Below are positions 35,492 through 44,816 of a DNA stretch of 64,000 nt, in pieces. The first letter of the stretch is position 1. The number at the start of each line of letters is the position of its first letter. Position numbers and translations under genes: made by a program. The notes under the pieces are model-generated. The model made no database searches and was not told the DNA's origin. It was given only the letters and a program-made list of their open reading frames with translations. Source of the DNA: Nocardiopsis dassonvillei_B (lineage in GTDB: Bacteria; Actinomycetota; Actinomycetes; Streptosporangiales; Streptosporangiaceae); contig NZ_OZ186815.1 in the NCBI RefSeq assembly GCF_964273065.1, forward strand, positions 4,526,001-4,590,000. The letters are read 5' to 3'.

Positions 35492-35815
35492 GCCCCCAGC
35501 CTCCGCCGCCGCCCCGGGGCCGCACCTCCCCCGTGGGAGCGATCCCCTCCCCCGCGGGAGGGAGCACGCCCACCGCCGTGTTCGTGCCCGCCAACAGGGA
35601 CCCGCGATCGCTGCGCCGTGCCCGGCACCGTGGCACAGGGCACCGCCTCCACGGTCGGCGGCCTCTCCTGGGCGGTACGCGCGGAGTACGCCGGGCGCCC
35701 GTTCCGCGTCTTCGCACCGACCCGTACCACGGATCCGGGCCTCCCCGGGCACCGTGTCCGCGGAAGGCCCGGGCCCGGGCGGACGGGGCCGCCGCGGACC
35801 GGCGCGACCGGCGGG
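35492..35815. other. 324-bp gene-free spacer
   Basis: No gene, strong terminator or clear promoter was identified; short GC-rich inverted repeats only. Confidence 0.4.
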
Positions 35816-37327
35816 TCAGATGCCCCTGCCGCGCAGGTGCAGGGCGCGGGTGATCCAGTCCGGCGGGACGCCCAGGACCACGAGGAGCGCCAGGTAGGCG
35901 CGGCCCTCGGCGGGGCGGGCGCGCAGGGTGGTGCCGATCCAGCGCAGCGCGGCGCCCCGGCGGCCGGCGGCGGCCTCGGCGAAGGCGATCTGTCCGGCGA
36001 CGCGGGCGTGGCCGCGCGGGACCAGGCGGAACTCCGGGTAGCGCTCCAGCAGCCAGCGCAGGGCGGTGGAGATGGTCCGCCAGCGGCCGGAGAAGTGGGA
36101 GCGGCGGTGCCAGAGCACCCGTACGCCCGTCTCGGGGATGTTGCGGATGGGACCGCGGCGGGCCAGCCGGAGGAGCAGCTCGTAGTCCTCGGCGTAGCTG
36201 CCCGGGATCTCCTCGCTCACGGTGCCGCAGCCGTCGATCATCGCGCGGCGGCGGATGAGGAACGTCGACGGGTGCAGCTCGGTCAGCCGGGACCCCAGCA
36301 GGTCGCCGAAGGTGATGCTGGTGCGGTCCAGCGTCCGTACCGCCTCGACCCTGTCGTAGACCACGGTGATGCCGCAGCACACCATGTCGGTCCCCGGCTC
36401 CTGGAGCATCACCCGCACCTGGGCGCGCAGCTTTCCCCGCATCCACGTGTCGTCGTCGTCGCAGAAGGCCACCAGGTCGGTGTGCGCCGCCAGCACACCG
36501 GTGTTGCGCGCGCCCGCGAGCCCCGGGGTGAGCGTGTTGGTGACCACCCGGACCGGCCGGTCCCCCTCGGAGCGGGCCAGGGACGGGTCGGGCTGGTCGT
36601 TGTCGAAGACCACGATCGTGGTGATCGTGCCCGGGTAGTCCTGCTCGGAGATCGCGCGCAGGGTGCGGCGCAGCAGCTCCGGCCGGTCGCGGGTGGGGAC
36701 GACGACGGTGACCTCGGGCCAGCCCGTGACCTCGTCGGCGGCCTCGCGGGGGTCGGGCGCGGGGGAGTCCTTCACGGAGGCCTCGGTGACCAGGTCGATG
36801 AGGGCTCCCGCCCGCAGAGCCGAGCGGACCGCGCCCTCGTCGTCCTCGGGCCCCACCCGGAAGTCCTCCGGGGAGGCCAGGGCCTTGTCCAGCAGCGCGT
36901 AGAGCTGCTGCGGGCCGGAGCAGGTCCGTACCCGCCCCGCCTCCTCCAGCCGGGCCACGAACAGCAGCTGGTGGTCGTCCACGTGCTCGCCCAGCTCCGG
37001 GTCGCGCGGCACCACGATCGGCAGCCGCCCCGCCCGGCGGGCCTGGACGATGGTCCCCGGCCCCCCGTGGCTGACCACCACCCGCGCCGACTCCATGAGC
37101 CCGTCCAGTTCCCCGCCCGGCAGGAAGGGCGTCCCCGAGGCGACCCGCGGTGCCGCGCTGTGCCCGTGCTGCACCAGGATCCGCAGCTCCCTGTGGTCGC
37201 GGGCGTAGTCGTCGACCCAGCGCACGAGCCGGTCGAACGCGTGGTGGTCGGTCCCGACGCTCACCACGATGTCCGGGTGGTCGCTGTCGTCGGGCCGGGG
37301 CACGGGGCGGGTGGTCTGTTCGGTCAC
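35816..37327 (-). CDS. Fusion of PssE-type glycosyltransferase domain and GT2 glycosyltransferase
   Basis: 503 residues with two enzymes. The N-terminal part (residues ~20-165) matches the GT28 C-terminal half used by PssE/EpsF/Alg13: IVVSVGTDHHAFDRLVRWVD, then VVVSHGGPGTIVQARRAGRL and EHVDDHQ; it needs PssD to make an active enzyme. From about residue 205 a GT2 domain follows: VTVVVPTRDRPELLRRTLRA, GLAGARNTGV, FCDDDDTW (DxD) and SYAEDYELLLRL. GTG 37327 overlaps the PssD stop by 4 nt (GTGA), giving translational coupling. It is the last gene of the polysaccharide operon. The fusion would add two sugars in succession. Confidence 0.85.
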   Translation of the reverse strand: MTEQTTRPVPRPDDSDHPDIVVSVGTDHHAFDRLVRWVDDYARDHRELRILVQHGHSAAPRVASGTPFLPGGELDGLMESARVVVSHGGPGTIVQARRAGRLPIVVPRDPELGEHVDDHQLLFVARLEEAGRVRTCSGPQQLYALLDKALASPEDFRVGPEDDEGAVRSALRAGALIDLVTEASVKDSPAPDPREAADEVTGWPEVTVVVPTRDRPELLRRTLRAISEQDYPGTITTIVVFDNDQPDPSLARSEGDRPVRVVTNTLTPGLAGARNTGVLAAHTDLVAFCDDDDTWMRGKLRAQVRVMLQEPGTDMVCCGITVVYDRVEAVRTLDRTSITFGDLLGSRLTELHPSTFLIRRRAMIDGCGTVSEEIPGSYAEDYELLLRLARRGPIRNIPETGVRVLWHRRSHFSGRWRTISTALRWLLERYPEFRLVPRGHARVAGQIAFAEAAAGRRGAALRWIGTTLRARPAEGRAYLALLVVLGVPPDWITRALHLRGRGI

Positions 37328-37782
37328 AGGAGCGGTCCTACCGTGATGGCGGCGGGCATGAAGGCGCGCTGCTCCTCCCACTGGGCGAGGGACAGGCGGG
37401 TGAAGGGGCGGCACAGCCGGGCGGTGAGCGTGGGGGTGTCGATCCGGTCGTAGACCTCGATGTAGACGGTCGGGACGCGCCGCAGCCGGCCCAGGGCGAA
37501 GAACGGCAGCGCCACCCCCGCCCCCGTCGTCACCACCACACCCGGCCGCTCGGCGCGCAGGACGCGGGCCGCCAGGCCCGTGTTGCGCAGCAGGTTGCCC
37601 GCGTTGCGGGTGGTCGGGTGGTACGCCCAGTGGACGCGTTCGCCCGCCAGCGCGGATTCGGCGTCCGGGGTCCGGAAGGTCACCCAGGCCCGCTCACGCC
37701 CCTCCCACCAGGGGCGGAGCGCGCACAGCTGGGCAAGGTGGCCCCCGTTGGAGGCCACCAGGAGAACCGGTCGCGAAGACAT
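37324..37782 (-). CDS. PssD/Alg14-like glycosyltransferase subunit
   Basis: 152 residues. The N-terminal LLVASNGGHLAQLCALRPWW and GVVVTTGAGVALPFFALGR, then VPTVYIEVYDRID, match the PssD (EpsE/Alg14) family, which supplies the acceptor-binding half of a two-part glycosyltransferase. The C-terminal half is provided by the next gene's PssE domain, and the coding regions overlap by 4 nt. ATG 37782 starts 35 bp after the flippase stop. Confidence 0.88.
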   Translation of the reverse strand: MSSRPVLLVASNGGHLAQLCALRPWWEGRERAWVTFRTPDAESALAGERVHWAYHPTTRNAGNLLRNTGLAARVLRAERPGVVVTTGAGVALPFFALGRLRRVPTVYIEVYDRIDTPTLTARLCRPFTRLSLAQWEEQRAFMPAAITVGPLL

Positions 37783-37817
37783 GGAGTCATCATCCCATAA
37801 CTCAGAGTATCCAGCGG

Positions 37818-39398
37818 TCAGTGTCGCAGCCCGAGGACCCGGCGGAACGCCCACACGGTGGCCAGGTGGCCCAGGGAGCCCGCGGCCAGGGACGCCACCA
37901 CGACGGCGGTCCCGCCGCCCAGCCCCGCCCCCGCCGCCAGCGGCAGCGCCCCGAACCACAGCAGGCACCCGCCCGCCGCCACCAGCACCGGCCGCCCCAG
38001 CGGCCGCAGGACCACGTGCGAACGCAACTGCCACAGGGGCAGCCCCTTGCGCACCATCACCGCCGCCACCAGCGCACACGCACCTCCCGCCGCCCCCGCC
38101 GCCGGGACCAGCAGCAGGCACCCGACCACGCTCACCGCCAGCGCCAGCAGGTTGTTGAACAGGTTCACCCCCGTGCGCCCCGTCATCGTCAGGATCAGGT
38201 CGCCCATCCCCAGCAGCGACGCGGCCAGTTGCCCGACGCAGATCACGACCAGGGCGTCCGCCCCCGCCGCGTACCCCGCCCCGAACAGGCCCATCACCTC
38301 GGGCGCGAACACCAGCGCCGTCAGGTACAGCGGCCAGGTCAGGCACATCAGCCACGCGGTCCCCGCCGCGTACAGGCCCCGCACTCCCTCGTGGTCGCCG
38401 GTGGCCAGCTGCTCGGCGAAGCGGGGCTGCGCGGCGGACAGCACCGCCTGCGCCCCGAACTGCCCGACCACCATCACCCGGGTCGCGGCCGTGAACACCG
38501 CGGCCCCGGTCAGCCCGCCCAGCAGCGCGGTGAGCACCACGCCGCCGCGCTGCACCCCCATCTGCGCGACCCCCGCCACCGCGCGCGGCAGCGAGAACGA
38601 CCAGAACTCGGCGGGGGAGACCGGCTCGGTGCCACCGGAGGAGGCGTCCCGTGCGGGGACGGCGGCCCCCGGGAGACCGTCGCCCCCGGGAGCCCCGTCG
38701 CCGCCTCCGGAGGATCCGGCGGCCCCGCCGTTCCCCGGCGGCCCCGAGGGGGCGGACCGCCGCAGGATCCGCCCCAGCCAGAACCACGCCAGCACCGCCG
38801 CCGGCAGGTACGGCCCCGCCCACGCCAGCGCCAGCACCCCCGCCGACCCGGACAGGGCGATCCCGCCCACCAGGCCCAGCTGCGCCAGCGGCCGCCCCAC
38901 CCTGTCCAGCAGCGCCGTCGCCGCCATCGCGTGGTGTGCCCGGGTCGCCGCCAGCGCCGTGTCCAGCAGCACCGCGAACGGCAGGAACACCGCCAGCAGC
39001 CGCAGGTACACCGCCGCGTCGTCGGTCCCCAGCGCGTCCGCCATCGGCCCCGCGAACGCCGCCAGCAGCACCCCCGCCCCACAGGCCGCCAGCACGGCCG
39101 GGACCACCGCCAGCCGCACCAGCCGCGGCACCGCCCCCGCCCGGCCCAGCACCCGCAGCCGGGCGATGAAGTACACCAGCCCGTCCGGCGCGCCCACGTT
39201 CGCCACCGACACCGCGATGAGGAACACCGACGTCGCGGAGAACAGCAGCCCCGCGGCCTCCTGTGAGAACGCCCGGGTGATCGCCACGATGAGGGCCAGG
39301 TTGAGCCCGGCCCCCACCACCGCGCCCGCCATGTTGACCGCGCCGCCGCGCAGGACGCGGCGCAGCCCCGGGTCGCCCCGCTCCGCCAGCTCGGTCAC
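37818..39398 (-). CDS. Wzx-type polysaccharide flippase (MATE/MOP superfamily)
   Basis: A 526-residue protein with 12-14 hydrophobic helices. It should flip lipid-linked repeat units across the membrane. A hydrophilic Gly/Ser/Pro-rich insert of about 50 residues (SGPPGNGGAAGSSGGGDG and on) divides the two halves. GTG 39398 overlaps the sulfotransferase stop by 4 nt (GTGA), so translation is coupled; an in-frame GTG at 39425 is possible but lies inside the upstream gene. Confidence 0.87.
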   Translation of the reverse strand: MTELAERGDPGLRRVLRGGAVNMAGAVVGAGLNLALIVAITRAFSQEAAGLLFSATSVFLIAVSVANVGAPDGLVYFIARLRVLGRAGAVPRLVRLAVVPAVLAACGAGVLLAAFAGPMADALGTDDAAVYLRLLAVFLPFAVLLDTALAATRAHHAMAATALLDRVGRPLAQLGLVGGIALSGSAGVLALAWAGPYLPAAVLAWFWLGRILRRSAPSGPPGNGGAAGSSGGGDGAPGGDGLPGAAVPARDASSGGTEPVSPAEFWSFSLPRAVAGVAQMGVQRGGVVLTALLGGLTGAAVFTAATRVMVVGQFGAQAVLSAAQPRFAEQLATGDHEGVRGLYAAGTAWLMCLTWPLYLTALVFAPEVMGLFGAGYAAGADALVVICVGQLAASLLGMGDLILTMTGRTGVNLFNNLLALAVSVVGCLLLVPAAGAAGGACALVAAVMVRKGLPLWQLRSHVVLRPLGRPVLVAAGGCLLWFGALPLAAGAGLGGGTAVVVASLAAGSLGHLATVWAFRRVLGLRH

Positions 39399-40273
39399 GT
39401 GCGCCACGACGGATTCCGACCCCACCAGAGCGCCAACCGCCGGTCGCTCTCGACGAACCGCTCCGCCAGCTCCGCCCGCAGCCCCGCGGGCATCACCGCC
39501 CGCTCGCGCGCGTTGTGCCGCCCCGGCACCCGGTCCGGCCCGGGGGGCAGCCCCAGGAACCCCTCGATCCGCCGCAGCTCCCGGGTGGTCCCGTCGAACA
39601 GCTCGGCGTGGTCCGCCACGTACATCCGGTCCCGGCCCAGGTGCTTCTCCATCCGCTCCAGCTGGTCCGCGTAGCGGCCGCGGGCGACGTACCCGTGGTG
39701 CTGGTGGGAGTGGGAGGTGTACTCCGGATCGGCGATCAGCCTCTCCTCCTCACCGGCCAGCCGCGCCTCCTCCAGCTCCACCGCGCGGGCGAACGGCTCG
39801 GTCTCGAACCCGCGCGCCGTCTCGTGCGCGTGCGCCGAGTACGCCCGCTCCACCGGGTCGCGCAGGATCACCACCACCCGCACCTCCGGCAGGTCCCGGG
39901 CGATCCGCTCGGCGGCCAGCGGGTGGAAGAGGTAGTAGGGGCTGGACTCGAACACCCGCACCCGGTCCCGCCCCCGGCGGGCCCGCAGCCGCGTCCGCAG
40001 CGGGAAGTGCGACCGGTACCAGGACGTCCCGCGGAGGTACCCGGTGTCGAAGAAGTGCACCCCCTTGCGCAGCACCGGCCCGGTGGCCGCCGGGTTCGCG
40101 CACAGGGACTTGAACAGCGAGGTGGTCCCGCTGCGCTGCGCCCCGCAGATGAGGAAGTCGGGCAGGGTCCTGGCGGGTGCGGTGGCCGCCCCCAGGGCGT
40201 CGGCGAGCGGCAGGGCCGCCCGCCTCACCGGGGCGGCCAGCCGTCGCGGCAGGAGCGCGGTTCGCCGTGTCAT
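39395..40273 (-). CDS. Sulfotransferase of the heparan-sulfate sulfotransferase type
   Basis: 292 residues. The N-terminal 35 residues are basic/hydrophobic, then the PAPS loop DFLICGAQRSGTTSLFKSL, the KGVHFFDTGYLRGTSWYRSH segment (typical of the Sulfotransfer_1 class that includes 3-O-/N-sulfotransferases) and the 3'-phosphate site ILRDPVERAYSAH. The C-terminal RHNARERAVMPAGLRAEL is family-like. The probable acceptor is a saccharide of the same operon's polymer. ATG 40273 has GAGG 7 nt before it. It overlaps the flippase start by 4 nt. Confidence 0.9.
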   Translation of the reverse strand: MTRRTALLPRRLAAPVRRAALPLADALGAATAPARTLPDFLICGAQRSGTTSLFKSLCANPAATGPVLRKGVHFFDTGYLRGTSWYRSHFPLRTRLRARRGRDRVRVFESSPYYLFHPLAAERIARDLPEVRVVVILRDPVERAYSAHAHETARGFETEPFARAVELEEARLAGEEERLIADPEYTSHSHQHHGYVARGRYADQLERMEKHLGRDRMYVADHAELFDGTTRELRRIEGFLGLPPGPDRVPGRHNARERAVMPAGLRAELAERFVESDRRLALWWGRNPSWRT

Positions 40274-40369
40274 CGCATACCTCGTCGTTTCCGGGTTCGG
40301 GTACTCATCGGGTGGACCGGATCCGGGTGATCGGACACGCGCGGCCGGAGCGGCGACCGCCTCGGTCCC

Positions 40370-41587
40370 TCATCTCCCCGCGCGGGCGGCCTCGTGCGCC
40401 GCCCGCTCCTGGAGCCCCTCCAGGGCGGGCAGCAGCCAGTCGTCCACCGCTGCGAGGTGGACTCCCGTCTCGTCCTGGCGGTCGTGCAGGTAGCGGGTCG
40501 CCAGGTCGATCAGGTACAGGGCCATCACCGTGGACACGGTGTGCGGGGCCAGGCCCAGTTCGGTCATCAGCGGGTCGCGCAGCAGCCGGGCACCGCTCTC
40601 CAGCCACCGGTGCACCCCGGGGTGGACGCCCGCCTGGACGCACTCGTTGAGGTCGTAGTGGAGGGCGTCGAACCCGGCGGGCGCGTCCAGCGACAGCCGC
40701 TCCCAGTCCCACACGAACGACCGGCGCGCGGTCCCGGCGATGTTCCACCGGGTCAGGTCGCCGTGCCAGGCGCCGAAGGGCAGGGACACGTCCGGCAGAC
40801 CGTGCAGCGCCGCCATCAGCGGCCCCGCCTCCGGCCTGCCGGCCAGGGCGGCGATCCGCTCCTCCAGGGAGCGGCGGTAGTCGCTCGCAGACAGGCGGCG
40901 CCGCCGCACCTGCACCAGGGAGGTGATCTGGGCGACGCAGCGCAGCAGCTGGCGGCGGGTGGGCCGGTCGGTCTGGTCGCCGACCGGCAGCGCCTCCTGC
41001 ACCAGCAGCGGGCGGCCGTTCCACTCGCCCTGGTACATCAGGCGCGGCACGGTGACGTCGCGCATACGGGAGCCGGCCAGCAGGCGCAGCGCCTGTGCCT
41101 CGGCGACCACCAGCCGCCCGGTCAGGTCGTTCACGGCCACCTTGGCGTAGCCGACGGTCCGCCCGCCCGGGGTGAGCAGCAGCAGGACCGGCTTGCGGTT
41201 GGCCCGCGGGGGCCCCACGTGGATGGCGATGGTCAGCTCGCGGTCCAGCGCGGCGGCCAGCGCGTGCTCGATGCCCGGCCCGGCGCCCACGTAGAGGCGG
41301 TCCCGCAGCAGCAGCGGGGCGACCCCGGAGGCGAACGCGCCGGTCAGCAGCAGCCTGCGCAGCCGCTCCCGGAACGAGTGCCCCTGGGAGAAGGACGCGA
41401 TGCCTCGGGTGGCCGCCGAGCGGTTGTGCGCGGGCAGGATCACCCGCGGGTCGTAGGCGTTGGGCACCGGCAGGTACTGGTTTCCGCGGCTCCGCCGGTG
41501 GGCGGGTCCGTCGCCGTGCCCCAGCAGCCCTCCGCACGGCCACAGCACGGCCGCCAGGTCGGTCAGATAGGTCGTCTCGCCGTTCAC
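40370..41587 (-). CDS. Aminoglycoside phosphotransferase/choline kinase-fold protein
   Basis: 405 residues with kinase-like fold motifs: a Brenner-type WHGDLTRWNIAG and the metal site FVWDWERL. N-terminal VGYAKVAVNDLT holds the expected ATP-binding Lys. It may phosphorylate a sugar or alcohol incorporated into the polymer, or act as a regulatory pseudokinase; the substrate is unknown. GTG 41587 overlaps the polymerase stop by 4 nt (GTGA), so it is translated with the operon. A 96-bp gap separates it from the sulfotransferase gene. Confidence 0.75.
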   Translation of the reverse strand: MNGETTYLTDLAAVLWPCGGLLGHGDGPAHRRSRGNQYLPVPNAYDPRVILPAHNRSAATRGIASFSQGHSFRERLRRLLLTGAFASGVAPLLLRDRLYVGAGPGIEHALAAALDRELTIAIHVGPPRANRKPVLLLLTPGGRTVGYAKVAVNDLTGRLVVAEAQALRLLAGSRMRDVTVPRLMYQGEWNGRPLLVQEALPVGDQTDRPTRRQLLRCVAQITSLVQVRRRRLSASDYRRSLEERIAALAGRPEAGPLMAALHGLPDVSLPFGAWHGDLTRWNIAGTARRSFVWDWERLSLDAPAGFDALHYDLNECVQAGVHPGVHRWLESGARLLRDPLMTELGLAPHTVSTVMALYLIDLATRYLHDRQDETGVHLAAVDDWLLPALEGLQERAAHEAARAGR

Positions 41588-42987
41588 CGGGACCCCCCGC
41601 CCGTGCGCGCGGTCCGGCGGCGGAGCAGGGGTTCCTCGTCCCGCCACAGCAGGGCGACGGCGACCATGGTCACGGCCAGCGGGGACATCAGCGCGACGTA
41701 GAAGAACATGTACCAGAACAGCAGCAGCACGGTCAGCAGGGCGCCCTGGCCCGCGGTCGTCACCGCCGACCGGTACCGCCAGGCCACCGCCGCGAAGAAG
41801 CCCAGGAACAGGCCTGTGCCCACCCAGCCGCTCGCGATGAGCGTCATCCACAGCTGGCCCGCGTTGCCGATCACGTGCTGGCCGCAGCCGGGGCACCGCG
41901 GTGAGGGGCCGATGGCGATGGACTCGGAGCTGCCCAGGGACTCCCTGGTGGTGCCCCATCCGACCACGGGGGACAGGTCGGCCGCGGTCACGGCCGCCGC
42001 GTTGGTCGCCGCCCGGCCGTCGTCGCTGTGGGGGGCGTCGGCCCGCGCCCGCACCACGTCGGCCAGCGGGGACAGCGCCAGCACGCCCAGGGCGAGTACC
42101 GCGACCAGCCCGCAGACCGCCACCGGCAGCACCCGGCCCCGGCGCAGCGCGACGAACCCGGCGTAGAGCAGGGACAGCGCCAGCCCCGCCCACAGGGCCC
42201 GGTTGAGGGAGTGCACGATCGGCACCACCGACAGCACCATGGCCGCGGGCAGGCCCCAGCGCACCCACAGCGGCGCGCCGCCCCGGCCCAGCACGAGGAC
42301 GGCGGCCCACACCAGCAGCAGGGAGATCATGTACCCCCACACGTTGGTGTACTCCCACGGGGCCTTGGGGCGCGCCGAGTCGTACCCGAAGATGTCCATG
42401 ACCTGCGCGGACGCCGGGTGGACCAGGGTCCGCATGAAGGGGTCGGAGGCCAGCCCCCCGGGCAGCAGGTACTCCAGCGGGGCGGTGAACTCGAACCGGG
42501 GCGCGAGCATCCCCAGGTACCCGCCCGCGATCGTGGCCAGGCCCAGCACGGTGAGCGCCGCCGCCACCGCCCGGGTGGGCAGCTCCCGCTCGGTCAGGTT
42601 GCCGACGTACAGCAGCAGCACCGTCAGCACCGCGTAGTTGGTGATCCGCAGCAGGGCCCCACCGTAGCCGCCGCTGTCCGGCACGGTGCCCGGCATCTCC
42701 AGCGGCACCAGTGCCAGGCCCAGCACCGACCACACCAGGAACAGCGCCCACAGCCAGAACGCCGGGGGGACGCGCAGGCCCACGGTCCGGTGGCGGCGCA
42801 CCAGCTCCACGGCCATCGGAACGGCGAACACCCAGTAGGCGAACTGGCCCAGGCCCAGCGCCCACCACAGCGGGTACCCGGCCAGCAGCCACAGCAGCGG
42901 GCGTCCGGCGGTGCCCGTCGGCGGTCCCCCGGCCACGGGGGCGAACGCGGCCGCACCGGTCCCGGTCACCGCGGGGATCCGCGCCAT
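41584..42987 (-). CDS. O-antigen ligase/polymerase-like membrane protein (Wzy)
   Basis: 467 residues with 10-12 hydrophobic helices and a large extracytoplasmic loop with GWGTTRESLGSSESIAIG and PRCPGCGQHVIGNAGQLW, then the YMFFYVAL helix. The Wzy_C (O-antigen ligase) pattern N-x-x-LW and xxGHNxxxW-like loop is recognisable. It should polymerise lipid-linked repeat units. Four clustered cysteines (PxCPGCGQ) form a possible metal or disulfide site. ATG 42987 overlaps the chain-length gene's stop by 1 nt (TGATG). Confidence 0.82.
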   Translation of the reverse strand: MARIPAVTGTGAAAFAPVAGGPPTGTAGRPLLWLLAGYPLWWALGLGQFAYWVFAVPMAVELVRRHRTVGLRVPPAFWLWALFLVWSVLGLALVPLEMPGTVPDSGGYGGALLRITNYAVLTVLLLYVGNLTERELPTRAVAAALTVLGLATIAGGYLGMLAPRFEFTAPLEYLLPGGLASDPFMRTLVHPASAQVMDIFGYDSARPKAPWEYTNVWGYMISLLLVWAAVLVLGRGGAPLWVRWGLPAAMVLSVVPIVHSLNRALWAGLALSLLYAGFVALRRGRVLPVAVCGLVAVLALGVLALSPLADVVRARADAPHSDDGRAATNAAAVTAADLSPVVGWGTTRESLGSSESIAIGPSPRCPGCGQHVIGNAGQLWMTLIASGWVGTGLFLGFFAAVAWRYRSAVTTAGQGALLTVLLLFWYMFFYVALMSPLAVTMVAVALLWRDEEPLLRRRTARTGGGSR

Positions 42988-44816
42988 CAGCGCCGTGCCC
43001 CGGCGGTTCCGGCGGCCGCCCCGTCCTCCGCGCCTTCGGCGGGCTCCGCTCCCGAGTCCGCGTCGGCGCCCGCGCTCCCGGCGCTCTCCGTGCCCCCCGC
43101 GCTGTCCGCGGGCACGACGACGGTCTCGCCGTCCCCGGCCTCCTCGCCCCCGGTCCCCTCGTTCTCGGACTCCTCCCGGGGCGGCTCGGCCGCGGCCTCC
43201 CCCACCCGGGCGGCGGCCGGCGCCGCCTCCGCCGGGGCGGGCTGGGGCGGCGGGCCGGGCAGCGGCTGCCGGGGCAGCACGACGACCCCCGGGGTGTCCA
43301 GCGAGAACCGGTCGGCGACGGTCAGCACATCGGCCAGGTCGGCGCGCGGGGTGCGGTCCAGTTCCACGACCGGGAGCATCAGGTCGGCGGCCCCGGCCAC
43401 GGCGTGGACGTCGGCGCGCTCGCTCGGCGGCGGAACCGCCACCACCACGTGGTCGGCGTGCTCGCGCAGCAGCCCCAGCAGGTCCCCCATCCCGGTGTCC
43501 TGCACCGGCGCGGCCGCACCCGGACGACCGTGCCGCAGCACCCGCAGCCGGGGCGCGGCCTCGGGGCGCACCTCCAGGTCGGCGGGGTCCTCGCCGTCCA
43601 CCAGGGCCTCGGCCAGCCCGGGGCCCTCGGGCAGGCCCAGCAGCTCGCCCACGGTGTCCGACCGCGGGTCGGCGCACACCAGCAGCGTCTCCGAACCCGT
43701 CCGGGCCAGGGCCGCGGCGAGGTTCACGGCGGCGGCGGTCCCGGCGCGGCCGGGCGTGGTGGCCGCGACCAGGAGCACGCGGCCCGCCCGCGGTCCCTCC
43801 TCGTCGGCGACCGGGGCGCCCGCACCCGCCGCGGCCCGCGCCGGGTCCCCGGCGGTGCGGGCCCGGAGCAGGTGGACCAGGGACTGGACCCGCTGGCCCC
43901 CCGCCTCGTCCTCGCCCAGCAGGCCCGGGGCGCGACCGCCGCGCCGGGTGGCGCAGGAGGACAGGTCGAGCAGGACCGGTAGTCCGCTCAGGCGCCCGGT
44001 CTCCTCGGTGTCGTGCAGTCGCGGGGCCAGGCGGTCGCGGACCACGGCCGCGCCCAGGCCCGCCAGCAGGCCCAGCGCGGTGCCCGCGGCCAGCCACAGC
44101 GGCGCGTTGGGGGAGGAGGCCCGTTCGGGCAGTCCGGCGGGGGTGATGACCCGCCCGGCCTCGACGGTCTCCCGCAGCGCGGCCAGCGGGGCCAGGTCCC
44201 CGCTCAGGGAGGTGATCTCCTGGCGCAGCGCCTCGGTGCGCGGGTCGGCGCCCCCCAGCGCCCCGGCGGTGTCCCCCAGTTCGCCCTCCAGGCGTTCGCG
44301 CTCGCCGCGCAGCGCCTCCAGGTGGGCGCCGATGAGCCCGTCCACACGCTCCGCACGCTGCCCGAGGTAGGCCTCGGCGTAGGCGGCGGCCCCGGCCTGT
44401 GCGGCCCCGGGGGAGCCCGCCGTGTAGTGGATCTCCAGCACGTTGCTGTTGGAGGGGACGGTGACGTCGACGTTCTCCCGCAGGCCCTCGGCGGTGGCGG
44501 GGGAGCCGGTGGCCTCGGCGACCAGTTCGGCCGCGGCGGCGGAGACCTCCTCCGAACGCAGGACCTGCGCCTCCGTGTCGAGGTTCACATCGCCCGCCAG
44601 GCGGCCGGACCGCTCACCGGTGAACTCGGCCATCCCGGTCGGCAGCACCTGGACGGCGGTCGTGGAGGTGTAGGCGGAGGGGACCGCGAACACGCCGGCC
44701 AGGGCGAGGGCCGCGCCGCCGATCACCCCGGCGGCCACCGGCCGCCAGCGGCGGCGCAGCAGCGCGGCGTACTCCTTGAGTTCCGGTCCGGGCGATCCGG
44801 GGACGACGGTGTCCAT
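42987..44816 (-). CDS. Wzz-type chain-length determinant with degenerate BY-kinase domain
   Basis: 609 residues. The N-terminal Wzz domain has two membrane helices (residues ~25-50 and ~250-275) with a long coiled coil and the Pro-rich second helix. The C-terminal cytoplasmic part resembles tyrosine autokinases (LLVAATTPGRAGTAAAVNLA, then VCADPRSDTVGELLG and LDRTPRADLADVL), but the Walker A lacks the GKT/S triplet (RAGTAA) and the Walker A' Asp pattern is reduced. An acidic, Pro/Ala-rich tail of ~90 residues follows without a Tyr cluster. It likely regulates chain length without kinase activity. ATG 44816 has GGAAGGA 5 nt before it. First gene of the operon. Confidence 0.8.
   Translation of the reverse strand: MDTVVPGSPGPELKEYAALLRRRWRPVAAGVIGGAALALAGVFAVPSAYTSTTAVQVLPTGMAEFTGERSGRLAGDVNLDTEAQVLRSEEVSAAAAELVAEATGSPATAEGLRENVDVTVPSNSNVLEIHYTAGSPGAAQAGAAAYAEAYLGQRAERVDGLIGAHLEALRGERERLEGELGDTAGALGGADPRTEALRQEITSLSGDLAPLAALRETVEAGRVITPAGLPERASSPNAPLWLAAGTALGLLAGLGAAVVRDRLAPRLHDTEETGRLSGLPVLLDLSSCATRRGGRAPGLLGEDEAGGQRVQSLVHLLRARTAGDPARAAAGAGAPVADEEGPRAGRVLLVAATTPGRAGTAAAVNLAAALARTGSETLLVCADPRSDTVGELLGLPEGPGLAEALVDGEDPADLEVRPEAAPRLRVLRHGRPGAAAPVQDTGMGDLLGLLREHADHVVVAVPPPSERADVHAVAGAADLMLPVVELDRTPRADLADVLTVADRFSLDTPGVVVLPRQPLPGPPPQPAPAEAAPAAARVGEAAAEPPREESENEGTGGEEAGDGETVVVPADSAGGTESAGSAGADADSGAEPAEGAEDGAAAGTAGARR

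Noticed and set aside
34307..37453. Plus-strand open frame of over 1,000 codons across 34.3-37.5 kb
   Set aside because: It is antisense to the GNAT, membrane and glycosyltransferase genes and is composed of Arg/Gly/Ala/His without domain motifs; such frames are common in very GC-rich DNA.
41584..44097. N-terminal extension of the polymerase frame through the chain-length gene
   Set aside because: The first 370 codons are an antiphase shadow of the wzz-type gene; the polymerase begins at 42987.
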